A DNA stretch of 8,516 bases, taken from assembly GCA_016928125.1 (NCBI GenBank), contig JAFGLK010000208.1, forward strand, positions 1 through 8,516, given 5' to 3'. This document shows positions 1 to 6,059 of this stretch, piece by piece. The position numbers and the translations under genes were made by a program. The notes beneath the pieces are model-generated. The model did not search any database. It had not been told where the DNA came from and saw nothing but the letters and a program-made list of their open reading frames with translations. The stretch is from Anaerolineae bacterium (lineage in GTDB: Bacteria > Chloroflexota > Anaerolineae > UBA1429). Positions within the stretch are counted from its first letter, which is position 1. The number at the start of each line of letters is the position of its first letter.

Positions 1-415
1 CATGCGCATGCCCAACGGCTATGAGACGGAGGTTCGTGAGCGTGGGGAAAAGCTCTCCATGGGCGAGCGCCAGCTCATCTGCCTGGCTCGAGCGCTCATC
101 GCCGATCCGCGCATCCTGATCCTCGACGAGGCCACCTCGAGCATCGACCCCTACACCGAGCTGATCATCCAGGATGCTCTGCTCAAGCTCTTCCAGGGGC
201 GCACGTCGATCGTGATCGCGCACCGCCTGTCGACTGTGCGTCGCGCCGACCACATCTATGTCTTTGAGGCCGGAGAGATCGCCGAGGTGGGCACCCACGA
301 AGAGCTCTTGGCGCGCGGCGGCCTCTATAACAACCTCTACGAGATGCAGTTCAAGTCTCAGGAGGAACAGCCCGACGGTTCTGGCGCTGAGATGGCCTAC
401 ACGCCAGCGGAGTAG
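1..415 (+). CDS. ABC exporter ATP-binding/permease protein, C-terminal fragment (5' end outside window)
   Basis: This is the last 137 residues of an ATP-binding cassette; the first complete codon is at base 2, and the preceding residues, including Walker A and the Q-loop, lie upstream of the window. Visible in order are the ABC signature LSMGERQ (residues 18-24 of the visible part), Walker B ILILDEATSSID (38-49, with the catalytic Glu after the Asp), the D-loop, and the H-loop histidine in IVIAHRLST (about residue 74). The phrase PNGYETEV before the signature and the tail ending in YEMQFKSQEE are typical of exporters that fuse the membrane domain and ATPase in one chain. Such proteins form homo- or heterodimers in the inner membrane and export lipids, drugs or peptides; the substrate cannot be told from this part. 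The first Met codon at base 2 is not a start. The last 20 or so residues are a polar tail without family features. Confidence 0.93.
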   Translation, partial: MRMPNGYETEVRERGEKLSMGERQLICLARALIADPRILILDEATSSIDPYTELIIQDALLKLFQGRTSIVIAHRLSTVRRADHIYVFEAGEIAEVGTHEELLARGGLYNNLYEMQFKSQEEQPDGSGAEMAYTPAE

Positions 416-438
416 GCCCCTGAGAGGTCAGGGGCCTA
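413..438. terminator. Perfect hairpin between convergent genes, overlapping the ABC stop codon
   Basis: Bases 413-423 (TAGGCCCCTGA) pair perfectly with 428-438 (TCAGGGGCCTA) around a 4-nt loop, giving an 11-bp GC-rich stem. The TAG stop codon of the ABC gene (413-415) is the base of the stem. The next gene ends at 470 on the opposite strand, so the hairpin lies where a bidirectional terminator is expected. There is no T-run on either side, so it is not a classic intrinsic terminator. It may instead stabilise mRNA 3' ends or act as a U-less terminator. Confidence 0.6.
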
Positions 439-469
439 GTCGCTAGCGGAGGCACAGGTTTGCGCGAGG

Positions 470-1138
470 CTATAACCCCTCGTACAGGCCGCGCGCCTCG
501 CTGAGCAACTGCTGTACCTTGTCCAGATCGCTCAGGCGGGCCTCGCTCAGCCCTGTCGGCCCCACGCCTTCCAGGCCCTCGTCGGCGGCCAACTGCCCTC
601 TCGCCACGCTGAGCAATTCGGCGGCCTGCTCCAGTTTGGCCTGCTGCCGCTCCGCGACCTGCTTGGTCTGGGCCACCTCCATCTCGGCGATCGCTACCGC
701 AAACCGGTCTTGCAGCGAACGAAAGATCGAGGTGCCGGCCGATCCAGCCACGATCGCCGTGGCCAGCAGCGCAAAGGTATTGGTGGGCGTGAGCGCCAGC
801 ATGGCGCCCACCGCCGCCAAAGCGCCAATGATAACCCGAGCCCAGATGCCCAGATCGTACATATTCCTCGACAGGGCATAGGTGGCGGTGTCGCCCACCT
901 CCACGTCGGTGGGACGGTGGGGCAGCTCCAGATTGCCCTGCAGGATCAGCAGTTCGTACACGATGCCCCCCAACGCCCCCGCGACCAGCGTCGCCAGCAG
1001 GGCCGCCCAGAAGCGCAGATCGCCGAATCCCTTGGTGATCGCGGCAGGGTCTGGACCGTCGCCTTGCGCATACACAGTCCAGGCGGATAGCCCCAGACAC
1101 AGAATCAGGCATAGGATGATCCGTGCGCGTTTCATCAT
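470..1138 (-). CDS. Unrecognised membrane protein: signal peptide, about three hydrophobic segments, C-terminal coiled coil
   Basis: I do not recognise the family of this 222-residue protein. Residues 1-24 look like a secretion signal: a basic start (MMKRAR), a hydrophobic core, and a VYA cleavage motif before Gln25. Hydrophobic stretches follow at about 43-66, 97-117 and 120-139; the last two form a Gly/Ala-rich pair separated only by a Thr/Pro turn, as in a membrane hairpin. Residues about 141-182 are charged, Gln/Glu/Ala-rich and heptad-like, a likely coiled coil. A short second amphipathic helix ends the protein (about 197-220). The start is supported by AAAAGGAG (1154-1147) with an 8-nt gap to the ATG; a second in-frame ATG follows directly. 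It is the last of three minus-strand genes, 80 nt after the caspase gene, so co-transcription is likely. I infer a membrane partner, substrate or effector of the two upstream proteases; nothing in the sequence proves it. Confidence 0.8.
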   Translation of the reverse strand: MMKRARIILCLILCLGLSAWTVYAQGDGPDPAAITKGFGDLRFWAALLATLVAGALGGIVYELLILQGNLELPHRPTDVEVGDTATYALSRNMYDLGIWARVIIGALAAVGAMLALTPTNTFALLATAIVAGSAGTSIFRSLQDRFAVAIAEMEVAQTKQVAERQQAKLEQAAELLSVARGQLAADEGLEGVGPTGLSEARLSDLDKVQQLLSEARGLYEGL

Positions 1139-1146
1139 CTCTCTTT

Positions 1147-1154
1147 CTCCTTTT
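1147..1154 (-). promoter_or_regulatory. Ribosome binding site of the membrane-protein gene
   Basis: On the minus strand AAAAGGAG ends 8 nt before the ATG at 1138. It is the best Shine-Dalgarno match in the three-gene minus-strand block and fixes the start of the 222-aa frame. It allows strong, independent translation of the last gene despite the 80-nt gap behind the caspase gene. Confidence 0.7.
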
Positions 1155-1218
1155 GCTCCGGCAGCTCAACCGAACGATATCCAGCCACAGGCGGTTAGCC
1201 CGAGGCGCCTCAGGCGCG

Positions 1219-3231
1219 TCAGGACGGCTTGCGTTTGAGAAAGAATGAGCGCTCGACGGTGACCCATTCCTCGGTGGGCTCGACTCGTACCACCTCAGCA
1301 TCCCGCTGCCCCTGGCCGCTGTAGGCCAGTTCGAAGAGGCGTTGCAGTGGGTGGGCGATCACTATCGCGGGACGCACGCGCTCCTGAGTGAGCCAGCGAA
1401 AGTCCGTCTCATGGGTGGTGGCAAAGAGCTTGAGCGTCTCAAGCCCGCCAGGCTCATCGGGTGGCAGTTCGGCTGGGATGCCCAAGCGGATGCGGTAGCG
1501 CTCCTCCGTCCGTACGCGCTTGTCTCCCAGGGAAAGGACCTCGCTCGGGCCACTCGGGGGATAGAGCAACGAGACGCCATAGGTCAGACCGAAATCGAGC
1601 ACGCTCACATAGATGGGCCTGGCATAGTGGTTCACAAGCTCAAAGGCGAGGAGATCTCCCTCCTCATAGACGACGGGCTCGTCGGGACTCGCCGGCGCCC
1701 AGGTCCCATCGGCCGCTTGTCGCTTGAGCACAAAGTCGATCTGCCCTTTCAGCGGGCAGTCGGGGTTGGGATTCCGCAGCCCCAGAGCGTTACGGTAACG
1801 CGCGATCTTGACAAGGTTGCCGCAGAGCCGGCTAGCCGCTTCTGCGTCGGCCAAGGCGTAAGAGGGCATGAGCAGGCGTCCTTCGCGCCCGACGGCCGCC
1901 CAAGTGTACTGAGCAAGCGTGGAGAGCTGTGGCACGGGGTCATCGCCGTTTGCCTCAATGCGTGGCGCCAGCAGATACACGCATACATCGGCGCTCTGTC
2001 CCTCCTCCGCAAGGCCCAAGAGCGGCGACGCCTGCACCAGTGCAGCGACCTCGTTCACGGCGGTCTCGAACCCCTCCGGTGCCACCAACGCAACGGCCAG
2101 CTGCATGTCACCGTGATGATGGGCCTCCTCGATGGCCCGGCACCCGACCTGGATGACGCCGGGCACGCGCTCCCCAACGATAGTCGCGTCGGACGATACG
2201 GCGCCCACAGCGGCGACCTGCACCAGCCCCGCCCTGTCGGCCTCCTCGGGGCGCTTGGCGCCTGGCGGATAGATGGCCCAGCTCGAGCCGACGGTCAGTC
2301 CGTGGGCGGCGCCGCCCCCCAACGTGACGCGGGCTCCCTCGCGGGCCTCGAGAGGGAGAAAGCGCATGGTTTCGATGTGCTGCACGCCAAAGAGGGCGCG
2401 GTCGGCGGCGCCCTCAAGCTGGGGGTGCTGGTGGGGATAGACGGCCGCCACTCGCGCACGGGTCGGCTCAAAGGCGTCGCGATAGCTGGCGCCGGAGGTG
2501 GCCTTGGCCAATTCGCTCAAGAGATAGTAGGTCAGTGCGCCATGCATCAGCTTGCCATCCGTGCTCTCTGCCCGCACTTCGTACGAGCTCTCGGCATCGG
2601 CACAGCCTGCAATGAGCACGTGGCGATCGTCGGGCGGGAACCAGCCGCTCGCCCCGACAGCGCGGTTCATGCCGCGCACCGCGGCCTTATCCAGCGGCGA
2701 CGGCGGCAGCTCCTCGATAGGACGCAGGTCGGGCTCGACCCAACGCGCCTGCGCCCCAAAGGCGTCCCGGCTGAGGGTGCCAGAGTGGCAGCAATCAAAG
2801 ATGAGCGTCACATAAGGCGTGAGCGCCGTCAGGCGTTGCAGCCAGGCATTGATCTCGTCATCGCTGATGTCGCGGTTCTCGCCGCCGAGATGGCTGCTGT
2901 CATGGGGCACAATCGTCTCGTCCTTGCCGTCGGCCTCATCCTGCTCGCGGTCGGTCATCTGGGAGCCGTGCCCGCTATAGTGTAGCACCACCAGGTCGTT
3001 CGCAGCCACGCGCCCCAGCAGGTCGTGCATGGCCCCCAGGATGGCGGCGCGGGTGGCCTCGGCGTTGCGCAGCAGCGTGATATGCTCAGGCGGGAAACCG
3101 TAGCTCTGGCTAAGAACGGCGGCCATGGCCTCCACATCGTTGACGCAGCCCTTGAGCTGCCGCCAGGGCGGAAAGTGCGGATAGCGATTGATCCCCACCA
3201 GGAGAGCCCACTTGTTCAGCGAATCGCTCAT
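1219..3231 (-). CDS. Metacaspase-like C14 cysteine protease with long C-terminal extension (DUF4384-like part)
   Basis: This 670-residue protein starts with a caspase/metacaspase (peptidase C14) domain, about residues 1-285: the first strand KWALLVGINRY, LKGCVNDV, the catalytic His88 in HYSGHG, the catalytic Cys148 in DCCHSG, and a p10-like part (HVLIAGCADAESS, 204-216; MHGALTYYLL, 229-238). The stretch DGKDE (101-105) and ISDDE (122-126) resembles the acidic loop that binds calcium in metacaspases. Asp32 and Asp146 sit where metacaspases have the S1 acidic pair that selects Arg/Lys, so cleavage after basic residues is predicted. Residues about 290-370 look like a small beta domain (GLTVGSSWAIYPPG). 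Residues about 519-613 (EEGDLLAFELVN, VSLLYPP, ETLKLFATT) resemble DUF4384, a domain often fused to bacterial caspases. No signal peptide or membrane segment is seen. The chosen ATG is at 3231 because the domain begins right there, although an in-frame ATG at 3378 exists; that longer start would overlap the CHAT gene by 110 bases. The spacing to the upstream CHAT gene is 37 nt. Confidence 0.93.
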   Translation of the reverse strand: MSDSLNKWALLVGINRYPHFPPWRQLKGCVNDVEAMAAVLSQSYGFPPEHITLLRNAEATRAAILGAMHDLLGRVAANDLVVLHYSGHGSQMTDREQDEADGKDETIVPHDSSHLGGENRDISDDEINAWLQRLTALTPYVTLIFDCCHSGTLSRDAFGAQARWVEPDLRPIEELPPSPLDKAAVRGMNRAVGASGWFPPDDRHVLIAGCADAESSYEVRAESTDGKLMHGALTYYLLSELAKATSGASYRDAFEPTRARVAAVYPHQHPQLEGAADRALFGVQHIETMRFLPLEAREGARVTLGGGAAHGLTVGSSWAIYPPGAKRPEEADRAGLVQVAAVGAVSSDATIVGERVPGVIQVGCRAIEEAHHHGDMQLAVALVAPEGFETAVNEVAALVQASPLLGLAEEGQSADVCVYLLAPRIEANGDDPVPQLSTLAQYTWAAVGREGRLLMPSYALADAEAASRLCGNLVKIARYRNALGLRNPNPDCPLKGQIDFVLKRQAADGTWAPASPDEPVVYEEGDLLAFELVNHYARPIYVSVLDFGLTYGVSLLYPPSGPSEVLSLGDKRVRTEERYRIRLGIPAELPPDEPGGLETLKLFATTHETDFRWLTQERVRPAIVIAHPLQRLFELAYSGQGQRDAEVVRVEPTEEWVTVERSFFLKRKPS

Positions 3232-3268
3232 CTCCCCACCAACCTCAGGCAAAGCGGCCCGCGGCCCG

Positions 3269-5896
3269 CTAAGCTTCAACACCAATGACCACAAAGGGCG
3301 CCCAAAAGCGCGGATGGGCATACTCGGGGAGCGCCCGCACGACGCGCATGGCGCGTTGCAGCGCGATAGCCTTATCATCCAGAGCCAGATAGTGCTGGTA
3401 GAAAGCCGTCATAAGTGCGGCCGTGGCCGCATCGCTGACGCTCCACAAGCTGACGAGTACGGCGCGCGCCCCCGCCGCCAGAAAGGCGCGGCTCAGCCCG
3501 ATGATGCCATCCCCTGAGACACGCCCCAGGCCCGTCTGGCAGGCGCTGAGCGCGACCAGGTCCGCCGGCAGTGACAGATCGAGCACATGGCGCGCCGTGA
3601 GCAACGAGTCTTGGGCGCCACCGCCAAGGATGACGAAGGAGCCATTCGGATCCTCGGCATCCGCCAATCCGTGGCTGGCCAGATGGACGATTCCATGGTT
3701 CGGCATTAGGGCCTGCACCCGTTCTCGGCTTGCCTCCGGGCCCATCAACAGGACGCGGCGCTCGCCGGGAAAGAGGGCCGCGATCGCCTCGGCCTCAAGC
3801 TCCGCGCCGGGGAGGGGGCGGAAGACGAGTTGGGCATCGCCCCAAGGGAGCGTCGAGGGCAGGTCCGGATTGCCCACGATCAGCGCGCTTAGCTCCGCGG
3901 GCGCGCCATAGTCGTGCTCGGCGCGGATGGCTTCCAGAATGCGCCCGGAGGGCGCATATAGGAGCGGCCAGCTCTCGCCGAACCAGACTCCATCCGGTCC
4001 GAGGAGCGCGGCATAGGGGAGCAGCCAGAGCGGGCCGTGCGGCTCGATCACCACCGGCACACCAGCGGGTGGCAGCGCATGGACCAGCGGGGCCACAAGC
4101 TGAGCATAGAGCTCGCGCAGCAGCGGCGCGGGATCCGGCGGCGGCCCGGGCGGCCCTTCCGCCAGCGGCTCCACCGTCGCGTCGCGCACGAGGCGCAGGC
4201 CGCGGCCTCTCTGATCGACGTCCAGAGCGGCCCGCAATCGGGCCACACGCTCGGCCCACGTTTCGCGCCCTAGCGGGCAGATGTGCCCCGTCACAGCCCC
4301 TTGGGGATCGACGACAAAGATCGCCGTCCGATCGGGCAAGGTATGATACACCAACCGCGTCATGGGCGGCACCACCCGCTCAAAGGCGTCGTCCAGCGCG
4401 CTCAGCGCGCCCTCGGAGGTCACATCAGGGGCGCTTTCGGTGCCCGGCTCGCGCGTCACCTGTTCCCCGTCCGCCTGTGTCGGCCCCGCGACGCGCGCCT
4501 CAAGCCAGGCAAGAAGGTCTGCTGGTACGTCCAGGCCTATACTGGGCGCGCGTTGGGCGATAGGTGAGTCAGGCAGTTGCACCGACGGAGCGCGCTGCAC
4601 CCAGGGGGCGGCGTCGGGACCAGAGCGCTCGGTCATAGCCTCATCCATGGCGAGGCGCTCGGCAAAGGGACGCAGCCTGGACTCGCGCAGGCCCGCGGCG
4701 CGATGTGCGCGCGCATGCCCGGCCCTGCGGCTCGCCAGCAGGCCCTCGAAAGCCTGGCCGCGGGCCTCTTCCGCTGTTTGCAGCGCGTCGCGCCAGGCGC
4801 CTCTGCCCCCGTCGTCTGTAGCCAGGTCCACTTGCACGGCGAGCAGGCGCTCATAGACGGTCTGCACACTGTCCAGAAAGGTGACCCGGCCCTCATCCGT
4901 ACGCAACTGGCCGCCCTGGCGCTTGATGAGCTCCAGGCTGCGACCCAAGCTCCGGCTGGCGGCTTCCAGCTCGCCGGCCTCGGCCTGACTACAGCCCAGG
5001 CCCCACAGCACGTACCACAGGGTCTCCGTGGCTGTGGACGGCAGCAGATCGAGTGCGCGCTCAAAGGCGGCCCGCGCGGGCTGCAGCTCACCGAGGGAGA
5101 GCTGCAGACGCCCCAGCCCGGCCAGAGCCCGTCCCAGACCCACTGGGTCGTCGCTTTGCTCGTACAGGGCCAGCGCGCGCTCATACGCGGCCCTGGCTCG
5201 GACGGGCTCGCCCCGCTCGGCATACAGGCCGGCCAGGGCGGCCCAAACGCGGCGCGCCGCGGGCGAAGGCGAGTGGGCCTCCAGCAGGGCCAGCGCCTCG
5301 GTTAGCGCGGCCTCGGCCTCTGCCATCTGATCGCGGCGACGCCGAATGATGCCCACATGAGTCAACACGTGGGCGCGCAGCGCCGGATCGGCGGCGCTCT
5401 CCTCGCGGGCCAGCGCCCGCTCATAGGCGTTCAGCGCGGGGCCTTCCTGCGGCTGGCGCAGATAGGCGTTGCCGATGTTGATCAACAACTTGACGGCCAA
5501 CAGCGGATCATCCTCAGCCGCCGGCAGATCGTCGGGCGTGGCGGGGTAGAACAGATCGGGCATCTCCAGCAGATCGGGCCAGCCGTACGTCTTCCCTACC
5601 AGGCCCAGCGAGGCAAGTTCCTGCTCCAGGTCGATGTCGCGGGCCTCGCTGAGCGCTTCCAGGCCGGTCTCAAAGGCCTGCACGGCCCGTTGGATGGCAC
5701 CTTGAGCGTCCAGGGCCAGGCCCAGACGGCTGAACAGCGCCGCCGTGAGCCGCGGCCGCTGGAGGGAGCTCGCCCTGGCGATGGCACGCGCATGCAGCAG
5801 GATCGCATCGTCATAGCGGCCTTCCGCATGGGCTGCCAGCGCGGCGCCCTCCAGATTGAGAAGGTTGATATCGATCGGGTCACGGCGCTCGGTCAT
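3269..5896 (-). CDS. TPR-CHAT protein (caspase-like cysteine protease with N-terminal tetratricopeptide repeats)
   Basis: This 875-residue cytoplasmic protein is the first gene of the minus-strand block. Residues about 12-325 are tetratricopeptide-type helical repeats, with clear units ending in AYERALA (157-163), AYERALA (237-243) and AFERALD (277-283). A Pro/Asp-rich insert (about 98-131) interrupts the array. Helical linker 326-390 is followed by an Arg-rich, then low-complexity stretch to about 500. The C-terminal CHAT domain spans about 510-875: it includes VVIEPHGPLWLLPYAAL (615-631) and LIVGNP (672-677), the catalytic His742 in HLASHG, the catalytic Cys786 in ALSACQTG, and the typical end AFLAAGARAVLVSLWSV plus RFWAPFVVIG. 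CHAT is a clan-CD peptidase domain related to caspase and separase, the domain type of Csx29 in the type III-E CRISPR Craspase. TPRs usually sense or bind partner proteins. An AGAGGG site lies 4 nt before the ATG. The intact dyad suggests an active protease; its substrate is unknown, and the neighbouring caspase and membrane protein are the obvious candidates. Confidence 0.95.
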   Translation of the reverse strand: MTERRDPIDINLLNLEGAALAAHAEGRYDDAILLHARAIARASSLQRPRLTAALFSRLGLALDAQGAIQRAVQAFETGLEALSEARDIDLEQELASLGLVGKTYGWPDLLEMPDLFYPATPDDLPAAEDDPLLAVKLLINIGNAYLRQPQEGPALNAYERALAREESAADPALRAHVLTHVGIIRRRRDQMAEAEAALTEALALLEAHSPSPAARRVWAALAGLYAERGEPVRARAAYERALALYEQSDDPVGLGRALAGLGRLQLSLGELQPARAAFERALDLLPSTATETLWYVLWGLGCSQAEAGELEAASRSLGRSLELIKRQGGQLRTDEGRVTFLDSVQTVYERLLAVQVDLATDDGGRGAWRDALQTAEEARGQAFEGLLASRRAGHARAHRAAGLRESRLRPFAERLAMDEAMTERSGPDAAPWVQRAPSVQLPDSPIAQRAPSIGLDVPADLLAWLEARVAGPTQADGEQVTREPGTESAPDVTSEGALSALDDAFERVVPPMTRLVYHTLPDRTAIFVVDPQGAVTGHICPLGRETWAERVARLRAALDVDQRGRGLRLVRDATVEPLAEGPPGPPPDPAPLLRELYAQLVAPLVHALPPAGVPVVIEPHGPLWLLPYAALLGPDGVWFGESWPLLYAPSGRILEAIRAEHDYGAPAELSALIVGNPDLPSTLPWGDAQLVFRPLPGAELEAEAIAALFPGERRVLLMGPEASRERVQALMPNHGIVHLASHGLADAEDPNGSFVILGGGAQDSLLTARHVLDLSLPADLVALSACQTGLGRVSGDGIIGLSRAFLAAGARAVLVSLWSVSDAATAALMTAFYQHYLALDDKAIALQRAMRVVRALPEYAHPRFWAPFVVIGVEA

Positions 5897-5946
5897 CGCA
5901 CCCTCTGCGGTAATGGATGGTTGGGCGTTAGCAGTACATTGACCCT

Positions 5947-5955
5947 ATTGTATCA
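5947..5955 (-). promoter_or_regulatory. Extended -10 promoter for the CHAT-caspase-membrane protein operon
   Basis: Read on the minus strand this is TGATACAAT, an extended -10 (TG-N-TACAAT, five of six matches to TATAAT). No good -35 hexamer lies 16-18 nt upstream (TGCCAC at the 17-nt position), as is common for extended -10 promoters. Transcription would begin near 5940, leaving about 44 nt of leader before the CHAT ATG at 5896. It sits in the most AT-rich stretch of the intergenic region. Read from sequence only; no transcript data. Confidence 0.5.
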
Positions 5956-5972
5956 CAAGATGAGAGCTTGTG
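5954..5972. promoter_or_regulatory. Inverted repeat overlapping the minus-strand promoter, candidate operator
   Basis: CACAAG (5954-5959) and CTTGTG (5967-5972) form perfect 6-nt arms around a 7-nt spacer, a 19-bp dyad of the size bound by dimeric helix-turn-helix regulators. It covers the -17 to -35 stretch of the predicted operon promoter and touches the TG of its extended -10. A repressor bound here would block polymerase. No regulator gene is visible in the window, so the binding protein is unknown. Confidence 0.35.
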
Positions 5973-5978
5973 GCAGGC

Positions 5979-6003
5979 AGGCGCCGCGAATCGGTTGGCG
6001 CCT
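5979..6003. repeat. Inverted repeat at the -35 of the oxidoreductase promoter
   Basis: AGGCGCC (5979-5985) and GGCGCCT (5997-6003) are 7-nt inverted arms around an 11-nt centre. The right arm overlaps the predicted -35 hexamer of the plus-strand promoter. GGCGCC is itself palindromic and common in GC-rich DNA, and also occurs near 7337 and 7357, so chance is possible. It could be an operator for the oxidoreductase genes. Confidence 0.3.
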
Positions 6004-6024
6004 TACGTTGCGCCATGCTATACT
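5995..6024 (+). promoter_or_regulatory. Promoter for the Gfo/Idh/MocA gene pair
   Basis: TTGGCG (5995-6000, four of six matches to TTGACA) is followed after 18 nt by TATACT (6019-6024, five of six matches to TATAAT), which is preceded by TGC to make an extended -10. The predicted start of transcription is near 6031, about 29 nt before the ATG at 6060. This is the strongest promoter match in the window. Confidence 0.6.
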
Positions 6025-6049
6025 CGCCGCCACACTGGGCACCCAATCT

Positions 6050-6055
6050 AGGAGG
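6050..6055 (+). promoter_or_regulatory. Ribosome binding site deciding the start of the first oxidoreductase
   Basis: AGGAGG, a full Shine-Dalgarno core, lies 4 nt before the ATG at 6060. It rules out the longer in-frame start at 5970, which would lie upstream of the predicted promoter. The next in-frame ATG at 6072 would have a spacing of 16 nt and is less likely. Confidence 0.75.
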
Positions 6056-6059
6056 CAAC

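Noticed and set aside
470..1138. Gasdermin as identity of the membrane protein
   Set aside because: Bacterial gasdermins are mostly beta-strand proteins without a signal peptide; this protein has a signal peptide and helical hydrophobic segments.
351..1301. 316-aa minus-strand frame overlapping the membrane-protein gene
   Set aside because: It is very Arg/Gly-rich, overlaps the ends of three other genes, and lacks a ribosome binding site. The other minus-strand frame (470-1138) has a signal peptide, membrane segments and a strong ribosome binding site.
1342..2985. 547-aa open frame on the plus strand opposite the caspase gene
   Set aside because: It is antisense to a clearly conserved protease with intact motifs; its translation has no recognisable domain and is rich in His, Arg, Gly and Ala, as expected for a shadow frame in GC-rich DNA. 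No ribosome binding site supports its ATG.
3232..3378. Longer start for the caspase gene at 3378
   Set aside because: The extra 49 residues would overlap the conserved C-terminal end of the CHAT domain and precede the normal caspase start without similarity. The ATG at 3231 begins just before the first domain strand, although its ribosome binding site (a GGTGGGGAG run directly before the ATG) is not ideal.
3730..4563. 277-aa plus-strand frame opposite the CHAT domain
   Set aside because: Extreme Arg/Ala/Pro composition without domains; it is a shadow of the conserved CHAT coding frame.
3269..5896. Csx29 of a type III-E CRISPR system
   Set aside because: The domain type is shared (TPR plus CHAT), but there is no Cas7-11-like gene, CRISPR array or adaptation gene in the window, and TPR-CHAT proteins are widespread outside CRISPR.
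5970..6059. Longer start for the first oxidoreductase at 5970
   Set aside because: It would include the predicted promoter and the AGGAGG site as coding sequence, and the added residues do not look like a Rossmann N-terminus.
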